16,544 nucleotides of DNA from JBOFMT01 sp051658525. GTDB lineage: Bacteria > Bacillota_I > Bacilli_A > Erysipelotrichales > Erysipelotrichaceae. Made by a program: the position numbers and the translations under genes. Shown one piece after another: positions 1-5,417 of this stretch. The notes under the pieces were generated by a model. That model saw nothing but the letters and a program-made list of their open reading frames with translations, was not told the origin of the DNA and ran no database searches. The stretch's first letter is position 1; each line of letters opens with the position of its first letter. Location of the stretch: NCBI GenBank assembly GCA_051658525.1, contig JBOFMT010000023.1, positions 1 through 16,544 on the forward strand. Reading direction: 5' to 3'.

Positions 1-544
1 TTTCTTCCCCACTTTTATAAAAAAACATATAGTCCATCCCCTTACCTTCTTCTAACCAAGTTGCTTCAGGGGTATAGGTAATCTCTTCTAGTATTTCAAG
101 ATTGTGACGATTTAAAATATTTTCTTTTCCATATACTGATAACTGACTATAGATTTTTGAAACTAAAGTTTTATAGGCTAGATATTGCTCAGCATCTACT
201 CGCTCTACCAAGTCCAACAACTGATTTGTTAGCATATTGACTTCACTTAGATTCAAAGGCAGGATAATGGGATGTACACTACTACGCAAGAATACTTCTT
301 GTTCTGGTGCTATTTGATCTTCCAAATCTTGTTGATTACTTACTACCGTCACACCTTGTTTTAGTTTGGTAAGCGTAATTGGAAAATGCACTTCGTTGAT
401 GGTAATACCTTCTGAAGCATAGGTGCGTAGTGTTCGCTCATCTACATGAATGGTATCTAGAATATCTTTTCTTGATATGGGTTTGTGTGTTAGTTTCATC
501 AAATTTAATTTATTTTCTAATTTCTTGTATTGTCGTTTCGGCAT
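1..544 (-). CDS. Partial protein with possible N-terminal helix-turn-helix, function unknown
   Basis: An open frame runs from an ATG at 544 leftwards off the window edge, giving 181 codons without a stop. The C-terminus is missing. The start is supported by a GGGGG ribosome site 8 bases upstream, the same type used by several neighbours. Residues 20-50 (HKPISRKDILDTIHVDERTL, followed by a turn and RTYASEGI) look like a winged helix-turn-helix of the HTH_11/DeoR type, but this is a weak resemblance. The rest is a mixed, soluble, acidic sequence with no membrane segment or catalytic motif that I can name. The gene diverges from the alpha/beta hydrolase at 708, with 163 bases between them. It could be a transcriptional regulator, but I do not recognise the family. 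Confidence 0.7.
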   Translation of the reverse strand, partial: MPKRQYKKLENKLNLMKLTHKPISRKDILDTIHVDERTLRTYASEGITINEVHFPITLTKLKQGVTVVSNQQDLEDQIAPEQEVFLRSSVHPIILPLNLSEVNMLTNQLLDLVERVDAEQYLAYKTLVSKIYSQLSVYGKENILNRHNLEILEEITYTPEATWLEEGKGMDYMFFYKSGEE

Positions 545-671
545 TGTTCATCCCCCTGTTTTCAAAAAAATGCAATCTATAAAGATTACTAAGGCTAGCT
601 TTAGCATATCATACTTCTTGGATAACCTTACTGATCAGATTAAAAAATACTGCTATTTTATAAAATTACTA

Positions 672-680
672 TGTTACAAT
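672..680 (+). promoter_or_regulatory. Extended -10 promoter of the alpha/beta hydrolase gene
   Basis: TGT-TACAAT at 672-680 is an extended -10 box (TGn plus -10) placed 28 bases before the start codon of the hydrolase gene. No good -35 box stands at the usual distance, as is common for extended -10 promoters. The ribosome site AGGGGG follows at about 694-699. Confidence 0.45.
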
Positions 681-707
681 AATAAAAACTAAGCAGGGGG
701 ATTTATA

Positions 708-1322
708 ATGAGAGTACTAGTTCATGGTTTAGGTCAAACAAAAGCGAGTTGGGACCGTGTTTGTTCTTATTTACCAGAAGATGAGGTGGAATGTGTTGAT
801 CTCATCGCTTTATTAGAAGCAAAACCTGCTTGCTATCAAAATCTATATGATGCATTTCAACTCTATTGCAACAAGATTCCTACACCACTACATTTATGTG
901 GGTTATCCCTTGGTGGACTCTTAGCACTACAATACAGCATCGAGTTTCCAGAGCGTGTTGCTAGCTTAACCTTGATTGGTACCCAGTATCGCATGCCAAA
1001 AACAATCTTAAAGTTACAAAACATCGTATTTCGTTTAATACCGGCTCAACAATTTTCAAGCATGGGGTTTTCAAAGCAGGATTTTCTAACCCTTTGTGCT
1101 TCGCTTTATGAAGTAGACTTCAAAGCTCAACTTCATAACGTGCAAACTCCTACACTTGTATTATGTGGTAGCAAAGACCATGCAAATAAAAAGGCCGCAA
1201 CCCAAATTTCTAAACAACTTCCAAATGCTAGTTACTTTTCTATACCTCAGGCAAAACATGAAGTAAACAATTCCCACCCACAACAATTAGCAACACTCCT
1301 ATCAAACTTTTGGACTACTTGA
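708..1322 (+). CDS. Alpha/beta hydrolase (small serine esterase/lipase-like)
   Basis: A 204-residue protein with a complete alpha/beta-hydrolase signature. The oxyanion-loop HG lies at residues 6-7 (LVHGLGQ), the nucleophile elbow GLSLGG is at 65-70 with Ser67, the acidic residue is probably Asp157 (CGSKD), and the catalytic His is probably His184 (AKHEV). It is shorter than the usual 250-280 residues because the cap region between Ser67 and Asp157 is small. There is no signal peptide, so it is cytoplasmic. Members of this family cleave esters or act as C-C hydrolases or thioesterases, and the substrate cannot be read from the sequence. The start is set by AGGGGG, 8 bases upstream. It is transcribed alone from an extended -10 promoter and ends at a strong hairpin shared with the convergent diguanylate cyclase gene. 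Confidence 0.88.
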   Translation: MRVLVHGLGQTKASWDRVCSYLPEDEVECVDLIALLEAKPACYQNLYDAFQLYCNKIPTPLHLCGLSLGGLLALQYSIEFPERVASLTLIGTQYRMPKTILKLQNIVFRLIPAQQFSSMGFSKQDFLTLCASLYEVDFKAQLHNVQTPTLVLCGSKDHANKKAATQISKQLPNASYFSIPQAKHEVNNSHPQQLATLLSNFWTT

Positions 1323-1327
1323 TAATG

Positions 1328-1360
1328 AAAATGACACCATTTTAATAATGGTGTCATTTT
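1328..1360. terminator. Bidirectional terminator between hydrolase and GGDEF genes
   Basis: A perfect 14-bp stem (AAAATGACACCATT at 1328-1341 and its complement at 1347-1360) with the loop TTAAT. Arms that end in A and T runs give U tracts in both directions, fitting two convergent genes that stop at 1322 and 1368. Confidence 0.9.
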
Positions 1361-1367
1361 CTAATAA

Positions 1368-2450
1368 CTATGCAAACACATGATAGGTATGTTTCCCTTT
1401 GCGTTTGCTTTGGTATAATGCAGCATCACTCTCATGATACAAGGTAGTAAAGTTTTTTGGTTGTGCGTTTGAACTAATCGCTACCCCAATACTAATCGAA
1501 CAGCGATAGCTTTCTAGTGATGGTATTGTTATTTGATCCACGGCGGCTAACAATCGTTCTAACAGCTTCTCACAAGCTTCTTTTTCTAAGATATGAGGAG
1601 TATAGATAGCAAATTCATCCCCGCCTAGTCGCATTACTACATCCTCATCACGAAAATTAGATTTCAAACAACTTGCAAGTGCAATGAGTGCATCATCACC
1701 AATTTGATGACCATAGCTATCATTGATTCCCTTAAAATTGTCAAAATCTAGCAAGATCATCATCCCACTCGCATCACTAGCTAATAGCGCTTTGATGCGC
1801 TCTTCACCAGCACCACGGTGATATAACTTAGTAAGTGCATCCAAATCTGCTAGTTGCTTCACATTCATTGCTCTCTCTACATTGGTCATGCGATCTTTTA
1901 ATATTAAGCAATTAATACCAATACTCATCACACCAAAAAGAACGAGATCAATCATATCTGCTAAGAATAACAACCTATCCTTTGCTAGAAAACAGCACAG
2001 TGTATAGACTAGAGCTGTAACGATAATAAAACTGATAACACGCCATGGTTTATCTAGGATAAAGAGTGGTATTACACAAATAAAAACCATGATAGTAATA
2101 CTAGGTTCTAGTGGATCTGCAAACGTTCCTAAGATGATTGCCATTGCCATCAAGGGAATCATCCATATATAAAAACTCACTGTGATAAATCTATCTTTGA
2201 TCCGCATAAAGCGATTAGCAAGATACATCAAAGCAAAATATCCCCACAATAATAACAGTTCCGTTTGAAAGGTAAAAACATCTTGCATCCACCAACCAAA
2301 TAGGATACTAAAACTCATCATCGCTAAGCCAACCATTGCTAGTGCATTCAAGTTATAACGATTTCGCTCTTGAATAATATCAGAACAGCGCTCTATCGAT
2401 TTCCCCAAGAGAAATGCTTGGTATCTTTCTCGTTTATCTTTGAAATTCAT
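1368..2450 (-). CDS. Membrane-bound diguanylate cyclase (GGDEF domain)
   Basis: A 360-residue protein. About six hydrophobic helices fill residues 33-184, followed by a linker and a C-terminal GGDEF domain that opens with DALTKLYHR at about 204-212. The active-site motif is an intact GGDEF (276-280), so the protein should condense two GTP into cyclic di-GMP. The product-inhibition I-site RxxD is present as RDED at 267-270, exactly five residues before GGDEF. There is no EAL or HD-GYP partner domain. The membrane part resembles a sensor module but has no named MASE pattern that I recognise. I prefer the Met at 2450 because GGGGG ends 5 bases before it; an in-frame ATG at 2462 lies upstream of that site and would add four residues. 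The gene diverges from an XRE regulator and has its own promoter. Confidence 0.92.
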   Translation of the reverse strand: MNFKDKRERYQAFLLGKSIERCSDIIQERNRYNLNALAMVGLAMMSFSILFGWWMQDVFTFQTELLLLWGYFALMYLANRFMRIKDRFITVSFYIWMIPLMAMAIILGTFADPLEPSITIMVFICVIPLFILDKPWRVISFIIVTALVYTLCCFLAKDRLLFLADMIDLVLFGVMSIGINCLILKDRMTNVERAMNVKQLADLDALTKLYHRGAGEERIKALLASDASGMMILLDFDNFKGINDSYGHQIGDDALIALASCLKSNFRDEDVVMRLGGDEFAIYTPHILEKEACEKLLERLLAAVDQITIPSLESYRCSISIGVAISSNAQPKNFTTLYHESDAALYQSKRKGKHTYHVFA

Positions 2451-2474
2451 AACATCCCCCATTACTCTAATTTC

Positions 2475-2510
2475 ATTATACTTTGTTTTCTATCCACTGG
2501 ATATGAAAAC
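2475..2510 (-). promoter_or_regulatory. GGDEF gene promoter with an imperfect dyad over the -35 region
   Basis: On the minus strand a consensus -10 TATAAT lies at 2480-2475, 25 bases before the preferred start codon. The -35 region is poor but lies within an inverted repeat, GTTTTC-TATCC and GGATA-T-GAAAAC (2485-2510). It has one bulged base and a 3-base centre and looks like an operator. Confidence 0.45.
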
Positions 2511-2560
2511 CGAGTGAAAAAATAGCAAAACCTAGTAAAAAATATAACATGTTCATTTTC

Positions 2561-2594
2561 GTTGCTTGTGGCAACAGGCATTTTCTTGTACACT
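2561..2594 (+). promoter_or_regulatory. Promoter and small dyad upstream of the XRE regulator
   Basis: TTGTGG (2566-2571) and TACACT (2589-2594) are separated by 17 bases and sit before the AGGAGG ribosome site at 2606-2611. The inverted repeat GTTGC-TTGTG-GCAAC (2561-2575) covers the -35 box and could be an autoregulatory operator. Confidence 0.35.
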
Positions 2595-2618
2595 GAACTT
2601 AGAACAGGAGGAAATAAG

Positions 2619-2999
2619 ATGTTACATCAAAATTTAAAACAAACAAGAGAACAAAAGGGGTACTCTCAAGCATATGTATCAGAACAACTGCATATTGTAA
2701 GACAAACATTATCCAAATGGGAACAAGGAAAATCTGTACCCGATGCCATGATGTTAGAACAAATTGCAATGTTTTATGAAGTTGATGTGCGTACATTACT
2801 GTCAACAACACCACAGCTAAGTGAACAAAGCAACGAAGAAGCTTTGGTTCAACAATTAGCAAACCTCAATGAACAATTAGCAAATTCACAACGTCAACGT
2901 AAAAACGGATTTAAACTAGTAATCACGATCCTATTAGGTCTTGTTGTTTGCTTTTTTGTTATCCCTCTCATCCTATCCTTTTTCTTTATGATTGCATGA
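2619..2999 (+). CDS. XRE-family regulator with C-terminal membrane anchor
   Basis: A 126-residue protein with a Cro/C1-type helix-turn-helix at residues 5-60 (GYSQAYVSEQLHIVRQTLSKWEQG carries the two helices; the motif LSKWEQGKSVPD is typical of the family). A short polar, Gln/Asn-rich, probably coiled segment (68-94) follows, then a single hydrophobic helix (98-125) ending at the C-terminus. Such HTH-plus-TM proteins are common in Firmicutes and are thought to be membrane-tethered regulators; their ligands are unknown. The start is Met at 2619, behind a perfect AGGAGG with a 7-base spacer. A longer frame from TTG at 2562 overlaps the promoter and the ribosome site and is rejected. The gene stands alone and is closed by a strong terminator. 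Confidence 0.88.
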   Translation: MLHQNLKQTREQKGYSQAYVSEQLHIVRQTLSKWEQGKSVPDAMMLEQIAMFYEVDVRTLLSTTPQLSEQSNEEALVQQLANLNEQLANSQRQRKNGFKLVITILLGLVVCFFVIPLILSFFFMIA

Positions 3000-3018
3000 A
3001 TGTAAACCATAAAATTAC

Positions 3019-3053
3019 AAACTAAGCCCCTAGATACACTAGGGGCTTAGTTT
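3019..3053. terminator. Bidirectional terminator between XRE and ABC permease genes
   Basis: A perfect 15-bp stem (AAACTAAGCCCCTAG at 3019-3033 and its complement at 3039-3053, loop ATACA). It serves the convergent XRE gene and ABC operon. The stop codon of the permease (3052-3054) lies within the right arm. Confidence 0.92.
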
Positions 3054-3708
3054 AATATCTCATCTTTTTTTGTACATGGATGGAATAACGATAAGAAGCA
3101 TAGAACAATGTGATGCTCGAAATCCAAACACCAACCATGGTGACTAGCTCTAGATTCGCTGCAGATTGAAATAAGGTTTTTAGTATTAGTGAAACACTAA
3201 AATAAATCACCACACTCACTAGTACTGCTAGCAGTAAAAATACCGTGGTCTTATCCGCCCCAAAACGCAGGATAAAGGGATATAAAATGGCTGGCACCAC
3301 CAAGGCAAAGAAGACCCCAAATTCAAATGCGAAACCAAGATTTGATAGCAAGGAAATATCTTGGGCAACAACACCAATCAGCAAGGCACTACCTGACATC
3401 AAAGCGATACCAATCATTGCAAAGCATAAGAAGCTAAGATAGCGTGCTTGTACGATTTCTTTGCTCGTTACTGGTAGACTAAGTTGGAAACTTGACCAGC
3501 GACTTGCTCGCTCTTTTTCCAATGCCGTACCACTCATTCCGGCAAAACTACCGATTTGTATCAATAAAATATAGCCAATATAATCAGATGTATTATGAGC
3601 GAATAAAACTATCGCGAGTAGAATCAAAGTGAAGAATAAACCAGTTGCTAGACTGTAAAACAGTGCACTTGAAACACTATACATATTATGAAGAAATAAT
3701 CCTTTCAT
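3052..3708 (-). CDS. ABC-2 type transporter permease
   Basis: A 218-residue, six-helix membrane protein (hydrophobic stretches at about 13-37, 43-60, 90-115, 122-148, 154-177 and 187-206). Between helices 2 and 3 it carries the cytoplasmic segment EKERASRWSSFQLSLPVTSKEIVQARYL, which includes the PVTSKEIVQARY pattern typical of small ABC-2 permeases of the ABC2_membrane_5 type found next to GntR/YtrA regulators. It should pair with the ATPase encoded one base upstream to form an exporter or envelope-stress transporter; the substrate is unknown. Its ribosome site GGAGG lies inside the last codons of the ATPase gene, so translation is probably coupled. It is the last gene of the operon and ends in the hairpin at 3019-3053. 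Confidence 0.85.
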   Translation of the reverse strand: MKGLFLHNMYSVSSALFYSLATGLFFTLILLAIVLFAHNTSDYIGYILLIQIGSFAGMSGTALEKERASRWSSFQLSLPVTSKEIVQARYLSFLCFAMIGIALMSGSALLIGVVAQDISLLSNLGFAFEFGVFFALVVPAILYPFILRFGADKTTVFLLLAVLVSVVIYFSVSLILKTLFQSAANLELVTMVGVWISSITLFYASYRYSIHVQKKMRY

Positions 3709-3709
3709 T

Positions 3710-4567
3710 TTATTGACCTCCTGTTAATAACACCAACAGCTCATCAATGCAGAGTGTATCCACAATAATATGAGGATAATTCTGTGTAAATGATTGCTTG
3801 TCCTTGATTAAACCATCAATTTGTAAACCACGCTTACGATAAGCTACAATCTCAGATTGATTTACGCATTCAAAATCTGACTGTTTCATTCTTGCGATAC
3901 CATAACAATACATGAGATCATCTTTGCTTTCACTTGAAACAATACAACCTTGATCAATAACGGTAATACTATCTGCTACCTTTTCTAAGTCACTACTGAT
4001 ATGAGAACTAAGCAGTACACTATGTTCTTCATTACTTACAAATTCTAACAACATGTCTAAGATTTCTTCGCGAGCAACAGGATCAAGTCCAGCAGTAGCT
4101 TCATCTAAAATCAATAGTTTGGCATGATGAGATAGTGCAACACTCAATCCTAACTTCATTTGCATCCCTCTAGAATACGTTTTAATTTTTTTGTGCGTTG
4201 GTAGTGCAAAGCGTTCTAGATACTTATAATATTGTGCTTCATCCCATTGTGTATAAATTTCACGAAACACCCGATTCAATTTGCTTGGTGTTAAATCTTC
4301 ATTGAACCAAAGTTGATCAAATACCACACCGATTTGTTGTTTGAGTGCCACATTTGATGTTGCTGGTGACCCTAAAACTTCAATATTTCCTTCTTTGATT
4401 GCTAACATACCTAAGATGGCACGTATGGTTGTACTCTTACGAGCTCCGTTTTTCCCAACAAAGCCCATAATACTGCCTTTTGGTACGTTAAAACTAATGT
4501 TATCTAATGTAAACTCAGATTTTGGATAAACAATACTTAGATTGTCTACTTCAATTGCATATTCCAT
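3710..4567 (-). CDS. ABC transporter ATP-binding protein with an altered Walker A motif
   Basis: A 285-residue ABC ATPase of the YtrB/BcrA-like type. The Q-loop (VVFDQ, Gln85), signature YSRGMQMK (131-138), Walker B LLILDE (151-156), D-loop (AGLDP) and H-loop His189 are all present. Walker A reads GKNGARKST (38-46): the glycine just before the invariant lysine is Arg43, coded CGT where GGT would be usual. This glycine is almost invariant, so ATP binding or hydrolysis may be weakened. A C-terminal extension of about 75 residues follows the nucleotide-binding domain, as in relatives. I chose Met at 4567 because GGGGGAG lies just upstream; an in-frame ATG at 4582 precedes that site. The start is one base after the GntR stop codon, and the permease follows one base after this stop. 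Confidence 0.9.
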   Translation of the reverse strand: MEYAIEVDNLSIVYPKSEFTLDNISFNVPKGSIMGFVGKNGARKSTTIRAILGMLAIKEGNIEVLGSPATSNVALKQQIGVVFDQLWFNEDLTPSKLNRVFREIYTQWDEAQYYKYLERFALPTHKKIKTYSRGMQMKLGLSVALSHHAKLLILDEATAGLDPVAREEILDMLLEFVSNEEHSVLLSSHISSDLEKVADSITVIDQGCIVSSESKDDLMYCYGIARMKQSDFECVNQSEIVAYRKRGLQIDGLIKDKQSFTQNYPHIIVDTLCIDELLVLLTGGQ

Positions 4568-4568
4568 T

Positions 4569-4943
4569 TTACTCCCCCTCATAAAACATTGTTATGATGT
4601 CTGTTAATTGTTCTAGTTTGACATTGTTCGTACGAGCTATCTGTACAGCATCTTGTAAGTGCTGTTCAATCTGTCGTAGCTGTTCTTCTAATATCATTTC
4701 TTTATTTTGCATTGCTACAAAACTTCCTTTGCCTACCGTTGTTTCAATAAATCCATCTCGAGTCAGTTCCTCATAAGCTTTTTGTACCGTAATAACACTT
4801 ACGTGTAAACTTTTGGCTAAGGAACGCATTGATGGTAAGGATTGTCCACTATGTAACGCCCCACTCATAATCATCGCTTTGATTTGCTGAACGATTTGCT
4901 CGTATATGGGCTGATTGGCTCTGTTACTTATAATAATTTCCAT
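4569..4943 (-). CDS. GntR family transcriptional regulator, YtrA subfamily
   Basis: A 124-residue protein with a GntR winged helix at residues 10-77 (QPIYEQIVQQIKAMIMSG, LPSMRSLAKSLHVSVITVQKAYEEL, GKGSFV). The effector domain is only a short helical tail (83-120), as in the YtrA subfamily, whose members dimerise through that tail and repress the ABC operon they lead. The start at 4943 is fixed by GGAGG, 6 bases upstream. A longer frame reaching 5066 runs over the promoter and the upstream terminator and is rejected. The gene is first in the operon with the ATPase and permease, and a perfect inverted repeat just downstream of the -10 box is its likely binding site. Confidence 0.9.
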   Translation of the reverse strand: MEIIISNRANQPIYEQIVQQIKAMIMSGALHSGQSLPSMRSLAKSLHVSVITVQKAYEELTRDGFIETTVGKGSFVAMQNKEMILEEQLRQIEQHLQDAVQIARTNNVKLEQLTDIITMFYEGE

Positions 4944-4960
4944 AACACCTCCACAAAATT

Positions 4961-4979
4961 GTACTTGCCTAACAAGTAC
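4961..4979. promoter_or_regulatory. Palindromic operator, probably for the GntR regulator
   Basis: A perfect inverted repeat, GTACTTG-CCTAA-CAAGTAC, lies between the -10 box and the ribosome site of the GntR-ABC operon. A repressor bound here would block initiation. Self-repression is usual for YtrA-type regulators; binding by this protein is inferred from position and symmetry. Confidence 0.65.
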
Positions 4980-5008
4980 TTTATATACACTTTGAAAATA
5001 TACGTCAA
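4980..5008 (-). promoter_or_regulatory. Promoter of the GntR-ABC operon
   Basis: TTGACG (-35, 5008-5003) and TATAAA (-10, 4985-4980) on the minus strand with a 17-base spacer. It begins just after the terminator of the upstream non-coding unit and is followed by the palindromic operator. Confidence 0.8.
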
Positions 5009-5010
5009 GA

Positions 5011-5046
5011 CACAAAAAAAACAACCTTTCGGTTGCCTTCTTTGTG
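5011..5046 (-). terminator. Rho-independent terminator of the candidate small RNA
   Basis: On the minus strand the arms of a 16-bp stem (5046-5031 and 5026-5011) close on a GAAA tetraloop. The core is GGCAACC/GGTTG, followed by eight Ts that can themselves pair with the purine-rich 5' arm. No protein gene ends here, so it points to a non-coding transcript. Confidence 0.8.
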
Positions 5047-5123
5047 TGTAATGCAAACGATCGCAAGTCGTTTGTCTTTTATTGATGAAAGCTAGTAACC
5101 AAGCGTTACTGGTCAGTCCACCT
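5011..5123 (-). ncRNA. Candidate small non-coding RNA, about 110 nt, family not recognised
   Basis: A complete transcription unit without a reading frame: a strong promoter at 5158-5130, a predicted 5' end near 5123, and an intrinsic terminator ending near 5011. Between them, on the minus strand, are hairpin 1 (AGTAAC-GCTTG-GTTACT, 5110-5094), an A-rich unpaired stretch (about 5093-5075), hairpin 2 (CAAACGA-CTTGCGA-TCGTTTG, 5074-5054) and the terminator hairpin. The predicted transcript contains no ATG. It does not match SRP RNA, 6S RNA, tmRNA, a T-box or any riboswitch I know. Because the terminator is complete and the GntR operon has its own promoter immediately after it, I read this as a free small RNA rather than a leader. 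An attenuator of the GntR-ABC operon remains possible. Confidence 0.55.
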
Positions 5124-5129
5124 ATAAAA

Positions 5130-5158
5130 ACTATACCAAACCCATATCGTTTTGTAAA
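5130..5158 (-). promoter_or_regulatory. Promoter of the candidate small RNA
   Basis: On the minus strand, TTTACA (5158-5153) and TATAGT (5135-5130) with a spacer of exactly 17 bases. No start codon with a ribosome site follows before the terminator. Confidence 0.7.
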
Positions 5159-5299
5159 GCGATTGGGGTAAATCTCTATTGTGCAAACCTTACAAAAATA
5201 ATGACAATAAAAACACAACGATACACTACCATATCATAGCTCTTTGAAATCTCGTATTTAGTAGAGAAATAGCAATCGTGCTAACTCTAGTAAAATATC

Positions 5300-5382
5300 T
5301 TCACATCCCTTTATTTCCTATGTGAAAACTTCGACATAACAAAGTAGAAAAGGTTTACTTTTTAAGCTAGATACCTTATAAT
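5300..5382 (+). promoter_or_regulatory. pfp promoter with upstream dyad
   Basis: TTTACT (5354-5359) and a perfect TATAAT (5377-5382), 17 bases apart, precede pfp. Upstream, TTCACAT and ATGTGAA (5300-5306, 5320-5326) form a 7-bp inverted repeat. TGAAAACTTCGACA (5323-5336) differs from the CcpA cre consensus at two central positions. The promoter is clear; the regulatory sites are guesses. Confidence 0.6.
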
Positions 5383-5417
5383 TTAAACGGTTATTACATA
5401 AATATTAGGAGGACAAT

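Noticed and set aside
450..692. Plus-strand frame of 80 codons
   Set aside because: It overlaps the start of the minus-strand gene at 1-544 and the hydrolase promoter, has a biased low-complexity product and no ribosome site.
2562..2618. N-terminal extension of the XRE regulator from TTG
   Set aside because: The extension would translate the promoter and the perfect AGGAGG site; the Met at 2619 matches the usual start of the family.
4928..5218. Minus-strand frame of 96 codons covering the small RNA region
   Set aside because: It runs across a promoter, an intrinsic terminator and the GntR promoter, and overlaps the GntR start in another frame. No ribosome site or family likeness.
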